Positions 25,992 to 35,905 of a DNA stretch of 64,000 nucleotides are shown piece by piece. The DNA is taken from NCBI RefSeq assembly GCF_000802225.1, contig NZ_JTDI01000006.1, forward strand, positions 62,001-126,000, written 5' to 3'. The notes below the pieces were generated by a model. That model was not told the DNA's origin, searched no databases, and saw only the letters and a program-made list of their open reading frames with translations. This DNA comes from Novosphingobium malaysiense. GTDB lineage: Bacteria; Pseudomonadota; Alphaproteobacteria; Sphingomonadales; Sphingomonadaceae. A program made the translations under genes and the position numbers. Position 1 is the first letter of the stretch. The number at the start of each line of letters is the position of its first letter.

Positions 25992-27247
25992 GCGAAGAGA
26001 TCGAACCTGTCGAGGCGTTCCGGCTGCGCGCGCGCGAATGGATCAAGGCCAATCTCGGGCCCATGCAGCGTTGGGACATGAGCCAGCACTGCGAATCCGA
26101 TGAAGAGGAACTTGAAGCCGTCGCGCGTGACCGGATGCTGCAGCGCAAGCTCTACGACGGGGGATTTGCCGGAATATGCTTCCCGAAGGAGTATGGCGGC
26201 CAGGGCCTGACCCCGGACCACAACCGGGCCTTCAGCGAGGAACTGTCAGGGCACGAGTATCCTTCGCGTTTTTCTGTGCCGACCTTTTCTCCTTGCGCGT
26301 CGGTCCTGCTGGAATTCGGTACGCCCGAACAGAAGGCGGCCCATCTGCCGGCAATCCTAAAGGGAGAGGAAGTCTGGGTGCAGCTGTTGTCCGAGCCGGG
26401 CGGCGGATCGGATGTCGCGGGCATCACGACGCGGGCCACCCGGGATGGTGATCACTGGGTTCTCAATGGATCGAAAGTCTGGACTTCCCGCGCTTGGTGG
26501 GCGGACTGGGGGCTGATCCTCACGCGCACGAACTGGGACGTGCCCAAGCACCGGGGCATGACCGTGTTCATTCTGCCGCTGCAGCAACCGGGCGTCGAGA
26601 TCTCACGTATCGAACGTCTGAATGGCGAATCCGAATCCTGCGAGGAATTCTTCACCGACGTGCGCATTCCGGACAGCGACCGAGTGGGAGAAGTCGATGC
26701 CGGTTGGACCATCGGTACGCGCTGGATGTATCATGAACGGCTGGGCCACAATTCGCCATATGTGACCACGCCAGTGGGTTCGAAAGGCCAAAAGTCTCAC
26801 GAACCTTCGGTCGTCGAGATCGCTCGAAAGGCCGGCCGCCTCGACGATCCGGCCGCTCTCGAGCTTATCGGGGAGCATCGGGCCCTGGGGATCGTCACGC
26901 ACGAGTTGCAGCGCCGCATCGGCGATGCCGCTGCGTCGGGCAAGGGCAACAAGGATCTGTCTTCCGTCGATCGCGTGTTTCGCGGCCTCGCCAGCGTGCG
27001 CCGCGCAACGATCGCCTTCGACCTTGCCGGCTCCGATGCGAGCGTGTGGGACGAAAACTGTGAGAATCCGACCGACGCCGTCGGCATGCAGTTCCTGATG
27101 CGGCAGGTGTCATGCATCGGCGGTGGCACGACTGAAATCTCGCGAAACGTCATTGCCGAACGCGTGCTGGCGATGCCGCGCGAACCTTCGGGCGACAAGG
27201 GAGTACCGTTCCGCGACGTGCCCAAGGGACCAAACCGGAGCCGCTAG
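25988..27247 (+). CDS. acyl-CoA dehydrogenase, subunit 2 of a likely pair
   Basis: A 419-residue acyl-CoA dehydrogenase from ATG 25988, overlapping the upstream stop. GICFPKEYGGQGLTPDHN and SEPGGGSDVAGITTRA mark the N-terminal and FAD-binding regions, and IGGGTTEISRNVIAERVLAMPRE marks the C-terminus. The two adjacent proteins differ, as is usual for obligate heterotetrameric steroid-type enzymes in which only some subunits keep catalytic residues. They likely dehydrogenate a bulky acyl-CoA side chain. An open frame continues upstream over the first dehydrogenase, but it is spurious. Confidence 0.9.
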   Translation: MSEEIEPVEAFRLRAREWIKANLGPMQRWDMSQHCESDEEELEAVARDRMLQRKLYDGGFAGICFPKEYGGQGLTPDHNRAFSEELSGHEYPSRFSVPTFSPCASVLLEFGTPEQKAAHLPAILKGEEVWVQLLSEPGGGSDVAGITTRATRDGDHWVLNGSKVWTSRAWWADWGLILTRTNWDVPKHRGMTVFILPLQQPGVEISRIERLNGESESCEEFFTDVRIPDSDRVGEVDAGWTIGTRWMYHERLGHNSPYVTTPVGSKGQKSHEPSVVEIARKAGRLDDPAALELIGEHRALGIVTHELQRRIGDAAASGKGNKDLSSVDRVFRGLASVRRATIAFDLAGSDASVWDENCENPTDAVGMQFLMRQVSCIGGGTTEISRNVIAERVLAMPREPSGDKGVPFRDVPKGPNRSR

Positions 27248-27302
27248 CTCATGTGTCGCCTGCCCTCGTAAGGTTCGGCGGTGGCCAGGCCCGAGTGTCT
27301 AA

Positions 27303-27336
27303 TGCGGTTTGGCGGGCCGAATGCGGACAAACCGCA
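27303..27336. repeat. stem-loop between convergent genes
   Basis: TGCGGTTTG and CAAACCGCA (27303-27311 and 27328-27336) form a 9-bp stem with a 16-nt loop. It lies between the dehydrogenase stop and the convergent TetR gene. No T-run follows on either strand, so it may aid rho-dependent or bidirectional termination. Confidence 0.4.
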
Positions 27337-27405
27337 CCCGCGTCGGGCTGTCGGAAAGCTGCGCTCCGTTCATCCGATCGGGCCGGACCGGTATCGGCGA
27401 GCGGG

Positions 27406-28062
27406 TCATTTCTGGCTGGCGATGTATTCAGGTTTTCTGCGAGCGAAACCGGTGGTGTAGAGTTGGTTGAACTGTCTTGCGGTCGTTGACAGGTCCTCGC
27501 CGCGTTCGCTGAACCAACGCTGCAATGCCATGGCGAACATCATGCCGAAGCTGGCAAGGCCGAGGAATTCGGAAGATAGTCCTTCTTTCGCCAAAGGAGC
27601 GATGACTTCCCCTCGAGCGCGGATCAGCGGCTCCAACTGTTCCCTGAAGACCTGACGGCCGGATTCCAGGTCTGAAAACAGCGCAGTCGTCAGCAAGGGC
27701 AAAATTCGCTCCATGTCCTCAAGATGACGAATGGTGGATTCCTCGGCCAGCTTGCCCATCTGCTCCGCGGTCTCGGCGGTTTCGTATTCCTTTATCCGTC
27801 CGTGCATGCCCTGCATCGCTTCGATGAGCGGCTGCATCACCGCTGCCTGAAACAAATCGTCCTTGGTGGGGAAATGCTTGAACAATGTCGCCTGGTTCAC
27901 GCCCGCGGCATTGGCGATGTCGCGCGTACGCGCGCCGGCGAAGTTGGAGCGGACGAATTCGGTTTGGGCCGCGGCAATGATTTCGACCCGACGCTCAGCG
28001 GCAGGGCGATAGTCGCGTCGGGCGTCAGCGGAACGTTTCAAGGGCGCGGATTTGGCTGGCAT
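27406..28062 (-). CDS. TetR-family transcriptional regulator
   Basis: 218 residues from ATG 28062, with AGGGA a few bases upstream; GTG 28080 is the alternative. The TetR HTH (ARTRDIANAAGVNQATLFKHF) occupies about residues 42-62, after the conserved helix 1 stretch RRVEIIAAAQTEFV. The C-terminal ligand domain is of ordinary length. It is divergent from the carboxylic acid reductase gene, with a 20-bp palindrome between them, so it most likely represses that gene and itself. The ligand is unknown, but acyl-CoA or aldehyde/acid ligands are reasonable guesses given its neighbours. Confidence 0.9.
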   Translation of the reverse strand: MPAKSAPLKRSADARRDYRPAAERRVEIIAAAQTEFVRSNFAGARTRDIANAAGVNQATLFKHFPTKDDLFQAAVMQPLIEAMQGMHGRIKEYETAETAEQMGKLAEESTIRHLEDMERILPLLTTALFSDLESGRQVFREQLEPLIRARGEVIAPLAKEGLSSEFLGLASFGMMFAMALQRWFSERGEDLSTTARQFNQLYTTGFARRKPEYIASQK

Positions 28063-28123
28063 ACTGTCCCTGTCATGCACGGAAGCTTGTCCAGGCCAGA
28101 TCTAGAAAGCTTGCCGCTCAAAC

Positions 28124-28143
28124 ACAAGTAACCAGTTGCTTGT
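28124..28143 (+). promoter_or_regulatory. candidate TetR operator upstream of the CAR gene
   Basis: ACAAGTAAC and GTTGCTTGT are arms around CA, with one mismatch; outer flanking A/T positions extend the symmetry. It lies in the TetR-CAR divergent gap, 62 bp from the TetR start and 67 bp from the CAR start. Position and symmetry are typical of TetR operators. No other copy was found in the window. Confidence 0.6.
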
Positions 28144-28209
28144 TTTTGTTCCACTGCCCGCTAGGACAAGGACAAACCAGCAAGAATCAAGCGATCGACG
28201 GAGAGCGAC

Positions 28210-31200
28210 ATGACCACCGCAGTTGCCGAAAATCCCAAGAAAACTGCCATCTTCACTGGCGGGAAGCAGACCAAATGGGCTGAAGAACGGCTGGAGAAGC
28301 TCAAGTCGGAAGATCGCCAGTTCATCGCCGCCCTCCCCGATCCGGCAGTGGTCGAGGCCAAGCGCCAGCCCGGATTGCGGCTCTCGCAGGTCGTCCAGAC
28401 GATCTTCGAAGGCTATGCGGAGCGGCCAGCCATCGGTCATCGCGCCAACGAGCTTGTGTCGGATCCGGCCACCGGACGAATGAGCCTGCGCATGCTCGAT
28501 CGGTTCGAAACCACCTCGTTCGGAGAGCTGTGGGCGGACGTGCAGGCAACCGCCGCCGAATGGCACCACGACACGCGCGCGTCCGTGAGGGCAGGCGATT
28601 TCGGGGCCGTGCTCGGCTTTGCCAGTGCGGGTTATGCCACCATGCAACTCGCCAATATTCATCTCGGCGTCGTGAACGTGCCGCTCCAGGCCAACGCCCC
28701 GACCGAGCAGCATGTCGCGATCATCGCCGAAACCGAGCCGCGGGTGCTGGCGGCCAGTATCGAACTGATCGATGCAGCCGTGGATGCCATTCTGGGGGGA
28801 ACAGTCCCGCCCCGTCTTGTCGTGTTCGACTACGAACCGCGCGACGACGACCAGCGCGAACGGTTCGAGGCGGCCCGCACGCGACTGGAGGCCGCGAACT
28901 GTCCCATCGTGATGGATAGCCTCCAGGACGTCATTGCCCGTGGCCGGACCTTGCCTGCGCGTCCTGCCCATGTTTCCGAAGATCCGGACCCGCTCGTCTG
29001 GTTGTTCTACACGTCGGGAACGACCGGCACGCCCAAGGGGGCGATGTACACCGAGGAGACCGTCCGCAACACTTTCCTGTATTCCGCAGAAAAGCCGGCC
29101 ATTACGCTTAGCTTCATGCCGATGAGCCACGCTGTCGGCTATGGCTATCTCTACCTGGCGCTGGCCAACGGCGGCTGCAGCTACTGCTCGCCCAAGAGCG
29201 ACCTTTCGACGCTGTTCGACGATCTGGCTCTGGTGCGCCCGACCATGTCCTCGCTTGTCCCCCGGGTCTGCGAGATGCTCTACCAGCATTACCTCGGCGA
29301 AGTGGATCGCCGCATTGCCGCAGGCGCCGAAGAAGCCGAAGCACAGGGAGCGGTGAAGCTCGACATGCGCGAGAACCTGCTGGGCGGCCGCCTGCTTTCG
29401 GTCGGCTGCGGATCGGCGGTGCTCGCACCGGAAGTGCACGAATTCATGCTCTCGATGCTGGGCGTGCACATGGCCATCGGCTATTCCTCCACCGAAATGG
29501 CGACCGCGACAGTGACGGTCGACGGCAAGATCCAGCGTCCACCGGTGATCGACTACCGGCTCGAGGACGTGCCTGAGCTGGGCTACTTCACCACCGACAA
29601 GCCCTATCCGCGCGGGGAATTCCTGGTGAAGATCCCCAAGTTCATGGCCGGCTACTACAAGCGCCCGGACCTGACGGCGGAGAAGTTCACCGAAGATGGC
29701 TTCTACCGGTCGGGCGACGTGATGGCGCTGATCGGTCCCGACGAACTGGCCTATGTCGACCGCACGAACAACGTGCAGAAACTCTCCCAAGGCGAATTTG
29801 TCGCCATCGCCCGACTGGAGGCGCTGTACACGCAGAGCCCCGCCATTCGGCAGATCTACGTCTACGGCACCAGCGAGCGCGCGTTCCTGCTTGCCGTCGT
29901 CGTTCCCGCCGACGACCTGCTGTCCGACTTCGAAAAGGGCGGTGAGGCGGCCGAGCAGGTCAAGGCCAGCATCCGCCGCGGGCTGCATCAGGTCGCGGAG
30001 GAGCACGGCCTTGCCAGCTACGAGATCCCGCGCGATTTCCTGATCGAACCGGAAGGCTTCAGCCCTGAAAACGGATTGCTTACGGGCATCGGCAAGTTCA
30101 GCCGTCCCAACTTCAAGGACCGCTTCGGCGCGCGGCTGGAAGCCCGCTTTGCCGAGATCGCGCAGGAGCAGGTCGACGAATTGCGCGCGTTGCGGCTGGG
30201 CGGCGCCGACCGCCCCGTGATCGAAACCGTGTCACGCGCGGTACGGGCGACGCTGGGCGTTGCCGAAACGGATATATCGCCGCAGGCGCGCTTCACCGAT
30301 CTCGGCGGAGACTCGCTGTCAGCCCTGTCGTTTTCCATGCTGCTCGAGGAGATCTTCGGTCTGGAGGTTCCCGTGGGCGTGATCATCAATCCGGCGGGCG
30401 ATCTGGCCCTGGTGGCCGACTTCATCGAGGCCGCGCGGTCCGGCAACAAGCGCCCCAGCTTTTCGACGGTGCACGAGCCGGACAGCACCGTGGTCCACGC
30501 CAAGGATCTCAAGCTATCGAAGTTCATCGATCCTGATTTGCTGGCGGCGGCGCCGTCTCTCCCTCCGCCAGCCGATACCGTGCAGACCGTGCTGATGACC
30601 GGCGCCACCGGTTGGCTCGGCCGCTTCCAGGCGATGTCCTGGCTTGAACGGCTGGCAAAAACGGACGGCAAGCTGATCCTCGTGGTGCGGGGGGCAAACC
30701 CCGAGCAGGCGCGGCAGCGCGTGGAGGAGGTGCTCGATACCGACCCCGAACTCATCGATCACTTCCGCAAGCTGGCGGACGATCACCTCGAAGTACTGGC
30801 CGGCGACCTGGGCCGCGAAAGGCTGGGTCTCGACGAGGATACATGGAACCGGCTCGCGGGCGAGGTGGACCTCATCGTCCATCCGGGCGCCCACGTGAAC
30901 CACAGGCTACCCTACAACCAGCTCTTCCCGTCCAACGTGGCGGGAACGGCCGAGCTGATCCGGCTGGCGCTCACCACGCGGCGCAAGCGTTTCGACTACG
31001 TTTCCACGATGGGCGTCATGCTGTTCGGCCCCGCGGACGAGGAATCGGACATCCGCGAGATCGCGCCTTCGGCGCAGCTCGATGACAGCTATGCCAATGG
31101 CTACAACGTTTCAAAGTGGGCCAGCGAAGTGCTGATGCGCGAGGCTTTCGACCTCGCCGGCATTCCGGTCGGCGTGTTCCGCCCCGGCATGATCCTCGCG

Positions 31201-31752
31201 CACAGCCGCTATGCGGGCCAGCTCAACGTGCCTGACATGTTCACCCGCATGCTGTTCAGCCTCGCGGTAACTGGAATCGCGCCGGCCACGTTCTACGCGC
31301 AGGATCTGTCGAACGGGCGCCCCAAAGCCCGCTACGAAGGCTTTGCGGTCGATTTCCTTGCGGACGCGATTACCGGCATCAGCGCGGCGCTGCCCGAGGG
31401 TTTCCGGAGCTACAATCTCGCGAACCCGGATGCGGGCTTTGTCGCCTTCGACGACTTCGTCGACTGGATGATAGAGGCGGGATGCGAAATCGAGCGGATC
31501 GACGACTACGACGACTGGTTCCGGCGCTTCGAAACGGCGCTCCAGGGCTTGCCGGAGGATCAGCGGGCGCAATCGCTCCTGCAGATAATCGAGCCCTACC
31601 GCCATCCGCAGCACCCGGGCATGGGCGAGGGCGTGGTCTGCCGGCGCTTTGCCAGGGACGCTGAAGCGGCGGGCTATCCGGTCGCGCGCCTCGATGCCCC
31701 GTTGATCCACAAGTACGTTGCCGATCTCAAGCACGTCGGGCTGTTGAAGTGA
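28210..31752 (+). CDS. car: carboxylic acid reductase (CAR)
   Basis: An 1180-residue multidomain enzyme reducing carboxylic acids to aldehydes with ATP and NADPH. The adenylation domain occupies residues about 1-650 with LFYTSGTTGTPKG near 265-278. A phosphopantetheine carrier domain follows; the serine of LGGDSLS is Ser702. The reductase domain starts with TGATGWLGR near 797 and has the Tyr-Lys of the extended SDR pattern at YNVSKWASE. Length and order match the Nocardia/Mycobacterium CAR architecture. Activity needs 4'-phosphopantetheinyl transfer, and no such transferase is in the window. Divergent from TetR. The ribosome-binding site GGAGAG precedes the start. The substrate acid is not evident from sequence. 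Confidence 0.95.
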   Translation: MTTAVAENPKKTAIFTGGKQTKWAEERLEKLKSEDRQFIAALPDPAVVEAKRQPGLRLSQVVQTIFEGYAERPAIGHRANELVSDPATGRMSLRMLDRFETTSFGELWADVQATAAEWHHDTRASVRAGDFGAVLGFASAGYATMQLANIHLGVVNVPLQANAPTEQHVAIIAETEPRVLAASIELIDAAVDAILGGTVPPRLVVFDYEPRDDDQRERFEAARTRLEAANCPIVMDSLQDVIARGRTLPARPAHVSEDPDPLVWLFYTSGTTGTPKGAMYTEETVRNTFLYSAEKPAITLSFMPMSHAVGYGYLYLALANGGCSYCSPKSDLSTLFDDLALVRPTMSSLVPRVCEMLYQHYLGEVDRRIAAGAEEAEAQGAVKLDMRENLLGGRLLSVGCGSAVLAPEVHEFMLSMLGVHMAIGYSSTEMATATVTVDGKIQRPPVIDYRLEDVPELGYFTTDKPYPRGEFLVKIPKFMAGYYKRPDLTAEKFTEDGFYRSGDVMALIGPDELAYVDRTNNVQKLSQGEFVAIARLEALYTQSPAIRQIYVYGTSERAFLLAVVVPADDLLSDFEKGGEAAEQVKASIRRGLHQVAEEHGLASYEIPRDFLIEPEGFSPENGLLTGIGKFSRPNFKDRFGARLEARFAEIAQEQVDELRALRLGGADRPVIETVSRAVRATLGVAETDISPQARFTDLGGDSLSALSFSMLLEEIFGLEVPVGVIINPAGDLALVADFIEAARSGNKRPSFSTVHEPDSTVVHAKDLKLSKFIDPDLLAAAPSLPPPADTVQTVLMTGATGWLGRFQAMSWLERLAKTDGKLILVVRGANPEQARQRVEEVLDTDPELIDHFRKLADDHLEVLAGDLGRERLGLDEDTWNRLAGEVDLIVHPGAHVNHRLPYNQLFPSNVAGTAELIRLALTTRRKRFDYVSTMGVMLFGPADEESDIREIAPSAQLDDSYANGYNVSKWASEVLMREAFDLAGIPVGVFRPGMILAHSRYAGQLNVPDMFTRMLFSLAVTGIAPATFYAQDLSNGRPKARYEGFAVDFLADAITGISAALPEGFRSYNLANPDAGFVAFDDFVDWMIEAGCEIERIDDYDDWFRRFETALQGLPEDQRAQSLLQIIEPYRHPQHPGMGEGVVCRRFARDAEAAGYPVARLDAPLIHKYVADLKHVGLLK

Positions 31753-32587
31753 GTGTGTTGGAAGATGCTAGGTGTAGCAGTGCCCAGATGAGGCGAGTCC
31801 GCGACCACATGTGGCCGGTAGCTGGGAAAGGAACCTTGCATCTCCGCCGGGCAATTATGGAAATGCAACCAGCTTTCATCGCCCCATAACGGACCGCTGT
31901 CACCCCGGGTGATCCGACCGGCGTTGCGGCATCCAAGCGGAACAGCCAGGATCGTGCAGTGCTTGCCGTTCGGAAGATGGCGTGATCCCATTCAGGTGCG
32001 GCCAGAATGGGATACTCGTAACCCGGCGAAGCCGGGCACGAATGCAAGCGCTGCAAGGAGTTTTGGCATTTTTCATGAAAGTGCCTCTCGCCGCTAAACC
32101 CGGTTGCGTCGCGCACACCATTGGATGGCGGAAATTCAGGCCGTTTAGCGTTGCAGGTGAAGGGGGCGCGCGTGAAAATAGCGCCACAGTCCCTCCGCGT
32201 CTCGCGGAACGCTGGCAGTGCGATTGCGGACATTTTCGGTTTGTAGGTCGTGTCCGTTCAGCGGATCACGCCGACGCCGAAAAACCTATCACAAATAGCA
32301 GGGTAATTGTCTTGGACGCCCCTTCCGGGACTGCCTGATTCGTGATACGGGCGCAGAAATCATAAGAAAATTATATTATATTTATAGCTTAATAAGTAAT
32401 TCGTATAAATGAGGGGCCTGGAAATTCATCACCTCCACACTGACGCCATGCGCGCTCCCGCTTCGGCGGCGCATACGCACTTATGCATTGCAGCATTGCT
32501 CCTGCCGGCGCTGTCGCGCGGCAATGTGGGGCGCTCCAAGAAGCTAGTGGAAAATTTTTGCGATACGGGATCTATGGGAGACAAATC
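31753..32587. other. 835-bp non-coding region before the receptor gene
   Basis: No protein with family character was found here. Two inverted repeats are visible: ATCCCATTC (31985-31993) with GAATGGGAT (32005-32013), and CCCGGC/GCCGGG at 32022-32036. An AT-rich stretch at about 32360-32410 likely includes the receptor promoter. Weak open frames on both strands lack conserved features. It may also hold degraded insertion sequence or an unannotated RNA, which cannot be shown. Confidence 0.5.
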
Positions 32588-35509
32588 ATGAACCGTAACC
32601 TCTTGATGCTGGCCACTTCCAGTGTCCTGTCATTGGCCTGGTCAGCACCGGCTTGGGGTCAGGAAGCAGCCGATGCGACTGAAGCGACGGGCCAAGTTGT
32701 CCCCGCCGACGCAACCCCGAACGCCATCGTCGTGACCGGTTCTCGCATCGCGCGCGACGGCTATGAGCAGCCCACCCCGGTGACGGTGGCATCGACGGAT
32801 GAGCTTATGCAGAGCACGCCGACGAACCTGCCGGACGCTCTTAACAAGCTTCCGCAGTTCCTCGGTTCATCCAGTCCGACCAACAACACCCAGACCAATG
32901 CCAACGTCCCGAGCCATGGAAACATTCTGAACCTGCGCAATGTTGGTGGTATTCGCACGCTGATCCTGCAGGACGGTGTGCGCGTTCCGCCCACGGCCTA
33001 CACGGGGACGGTCGACACGAACATTATTCCGCAGATGCTGGTCGAGCGCGTTGACGTAGTGACCGCCGGTGCCTCCGCGGCCTATGGCTCGGATGCCGTA
33101 AGTGGTGTCGTCAACTTCGTGCTGGACAAGGACTTCACCGGTGTGAGGACCATTTCGCAATACGGCATCAGCGATCGGGGGGACAATGCCAACTGGCGTC
33201 TGGGCGGGGCCGTAGGCTTCGACGTCGGCTCGCGAGGTCACATCATTGCCAGTTACGAGCATTTTGACACCAAGGGTATCAAGAAGACTGACCGCCCACG
33301 CCTTGTCGGCGGCACGATGGCAGTGGGCAGTGTCCCCAACTGCGCGGCAGAGAATCCCGGTTTGACGGCCGACACGGCATTCCGGTGCAACCCTGGTGGC
33401 AGTCTCAATCCCTATAAGTTCTACGATGATCTCGGATTTGGCATCGCCACGTTTGGCGGCCTCGCGCTTAGCGGCCCCTTCGCCTACACGACGTGGACGA
33501 ACCCGGGCGACTACGGGACCGTAAACTTCGGCACACCGACGGGCTCGGGCGGCTTCTTCCGTGACAGCGGATTCTACTACATCGCTGGCGACACGTCCCT
33601 CTCCTCGCCCCTGACAACCGATCAGGCCTTTGCGCGGGGCAGCTACGAGTTGACCGACGACATCACCGCCTTCGTTTCAGCCAGCTATGGCCGCTCGAAG
33701 GTTGACTACGACGTTCTTCCCAACCTCGTATTCTCGAGCATCTTCAGCGGAAATGCATTCCTGCCGCAGACACTGCAGGATCAGCTCACCGCCACCGGCA
33801 CGCCGGCGTTCGTGTTCTCCAAGTCCTATCTCGACCTGCCGCTGCCGCATGCGGAGGAAGACAGCGAGAGCTACAACATCATCGGCGGCCTCGAAGGCAA
33901 GGTCGGTCGTTTCGACTGGAATGTGTCATATGTCTATGGGCACTCCAAGATGAAGATGGCCCAGTCCAACGTGCTGGAATTGGTGCCCTTCGCAGCGGCG
34001 CTCGATGCCGTGGTAGACCCGTCGACGGGCAATGTCGTCTGCAATGCATCGCTGAGCAGCGATCCGGCCGTTGCATCGCGGTATTCCAATTGCGTGCCCT
34101 CCAACCCGTTCGGCGTCGGTGCGGCAAGCGATGCGGCCATCAACTATGTCACCGGCGTTTCGCGTTACAAGGCAATCAACGAGAGCCACGATGTCATGGC
34201 CTCGATCTCTGGCGATCTTGTCGACCTGTGGGCAGGTCCCCTGTCGGTCGCCGTAGGTGCCGAGTATCGCGAGCAGTCGCTGAACATGACCAGCAACGCC
34301 GACCCGGCTGTCCAGTTGGACACAACGGGCGTGCGCGGCATCTCCCCAACGACCTCGCGGTTCTTCCTCACTAACCTGGGCGTCGCCGATGGGAGCTTCA
34401 ACGTGAAGGAAGCGTTCGCGGAAGTCGCGCTGCCGTTAATGGTAGATGCTCCGTTCGTCCGCAACCTCGACATCAACGGCGCCGTGCGTGCGACCGACTA
34501 CAGCACGAGCGGCACCGTCGTCACCTGGAAGGTCGGCGGCACCTGGAGCCCTGTCGATGACCTGACGTTCCGCATCACCCGGTCTCGCGACATCCGCGCA
34601 CCAACCCTGTTCGATCTCTTCGCGGGCGAACAGTCCAACATTCAAGGTGCGTATGATCCGCATACCGACACATCGGGCAGTCTCCCGACAACGACTGCGG
34701 GCAACCCCAATCTCGATCCCGAGATTGGCAATACGCTGACATTCGGCGTCGTCTTCCAGCCAGCGTTCCTGCCAGGGTTCAGCGCCGCCATCGACTGGTA
34801 CGACCTGAAGATCACTGACGCCATCGGCCTCCTCTCGGCGAGCCAGATCCTGCAGACCTGCGAGGATAGCGGTGGCACCTCCTCCGTGTGTGACCTGATT
34901 ACACGTCCCAACGGTTTCGATGACCGCAGTCCGGACAATTATCCGACCGAAGTGCGCGTTGCCGGGGCGAACATCGCCAAGCTTGAAACCAGCGGTTTCG
35001 ATGCCGAGGCGAGCTATCGCACCATGGTTGGCAATGGCAATCTCGCAATGCGCCTCTTCGTGAACTACACTGACCGCTATCGCACCCAGCAGACGGTTAG
35101 CGACCCGGTCATCGAAACTGCCGGTTACGGCGCACAGCCCAAGTGGCGTGGCACGCTCAACCTAAACTATGAGAATGGTCCTTTCGGGCTCTTCCTGCAG
35201 GAACGGTATATCGGCAAAGTGAAGTTCGGCAATCGCCGCCTCGGCGTCGCCGATGAAGACCAGACCGCGGTCTATGCCGAAGATCCCATCGATCCGGTGT
35301 TCTACACCGACCTCACTCTGACCTGGAAAGTCGAGCACGGAACCACCGGGCAGTACGAATTCTTCACCACGGTCAACAACCTGTTCGACAAGAAGCCCCC
35401 CTTCGCACCGCCAGCCGGTGGTGCTCCGGGCCTGCTTTATCCGACGATTCCCGCGCTCTACGACGTCGTGGGTCGTCGCTTCACGTTCGGTGTGCGTACG
35501 CAGTTCTGA
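32588..35509 (+). CDS. TonB-dependent outer-membrane receptor
   Basis: 973 residues from ATG 32588, with GGGAGA 7 nt upstream. Residues about 1-25 form a signal peptide ending AWGQE. The TonB box/plug follows (NAIVVTGSRIARDGYEQPTPVTV), with QMLVERVDVVTAGASAAYGSDAV typical of this subfamily. The beta-barrel ends FTFGVRTQF with a terminal Phe. Several cysteine-containing loops are present. A rho-independent terminator follows. It probably imports the substrate of the adjacent tannase-type locus; that is inference from position, as the promoter region is separate. Confidence 0.92.
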   Translation: MNRNLLMLATSSVLSLAWSAPAWGQEAADATEATGQVVPADATPNAIVVTGSRIARDGYEQPTPVTVASTDELMQSTPTNLPDALNKLPQFLGSSSPTNNTQTNANVPSHGNILNLRNVGGIRTLILQDGVRVPPTAYTGTVDTNIIPQMLVERVDVVTAGASAAYGSDAVSGVVNFVLDKDFTGVRTISQYGISDRGDNANWRLGGAVGFDVGSRGHIIASYEHFDTKGIKKTDRPRLVGGTMAVGSVPNCAAENPGLTADTAFRCNPGGSLNPYKFYDDLGFGIATFGGLALSGPFAYTTWTNPGDYGTVNFGTPTGSGGFFRDSGFYYIAGDTSLSSPLTTDQAFARGSYELTDDITAFVSASYGRSKVDYDVLPNLVFSSIFSGNAFLPQTLQDQLTATGTPAFVFSKSYLDLPLPHAEEDSESYNIIGGLEGKVGRFDWNVSYVYGHSKMKMAQSNVLELVPFAAALDAVVDPSTGNVVCNASLSSDPAVASRYSNCVPSNPFGVGAASDAAINYVTGVSRYKAINESHDVMASISGDLVDLWAGPLSVAVGAEYREQSLNMTSNADPAVQLDTTGVRGISPTTSRFFLTNLGVADGSFNVKEAFAEVALPLMVDAPFVRNLDINGAVRATDYSTSGTVVTWKVGGTWSPVDDLTFRITRSRDIRAPTLFDLFAGEQSNIQGAYDPHTDTSGSLPTTTAGNPNLDPEIGNTLTFGVVFQPAFLPGFSAAIDWYDLKITDAIGLLSASQILQTCEDSGGTSSVCDLITRPNGFDDRSPDNYPTEVRVAGANIAKLETSGFDAEASYRTMVGNGNLAMRLFVNYTDRYRTQQTVSDPVIETAGYGAQPKWRGTLNLNYENGPFGLFLQERYIGKVKFGNRRLGVADEDQTAVYAEDPIDPVFYTDLTLTWKVEHGTTGQYEFFTTVNNLFDKKPPFAPPAGGAPGLLYPTIPALYDVVGRRFTFGVRTQF

Positions 35510-35539
35510 TCCACCGCAAACGACAGGTTCCAATATGCG

Positions 35540-35569
35540 AAAGGGGCGGCTCGAGGGCCGCCCCTTTTT
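35540..35569 (+). terminator. rho-independent terminator after the receptor gene
   Basis: AAAGGGGCGGC and GCCGCCCCTTT form an 11-bp stem (35540-35550 and 35557-35567) with a 6-nt loop and a downstream T-run. It is 31 bp after the stop codon. Confidence 0.88.
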
Positions 35570-35905
35570 CGTGCCTCGGTCCGGGCCACATTTCGTGGCC
35601 CTTGGCCCATGGGCGATGCAAGCTCCAGTCTCCCGTCATTTGCAGGGACCTGTTCGGAGCCTGCGACGACTGGCATAGCGATGAAGGATTGCTACATTCC
35701 GGGTCGTTGCCGACCATCGTGCCACTGGAACGCGCCGCCCCATGCCCGATGCGCGGGAGCATGTTTGGCCAGGGAATGGCGTTTTCCGCGCGGCAATATT
35801 CGGACTTCGGGAATTACAGTGCCCCACCAGTGCGTTGGGAGGAGAGTTGGCACTGGCGGGACACTGCTATCGCGACGGGCATGCATCGACACTCCGCACG
35901 AAAGC
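35570..35905. other. 336-bp gap without a recognised gene
   Basis: Short frames on both strands lack conserved features. A 7-bp stem GGGCCAC/GTGGCCC (35583-35601) may serve as an extra transcription end for the converging genes. Nothing else is supported. Confidence 0.5.

Noticed and set aside
28102..30006. Minus-strand open frame opposite the CAR gene
   Set aside because: Antisense to the adenylation domain and crosses the promoter; no family traits.
31727..32233. 168-codon minus-strand frame in the large gap
   Set aside because: No similarity to a known family can be recognised and there is no ribosome-binding site; kept as non-coding.
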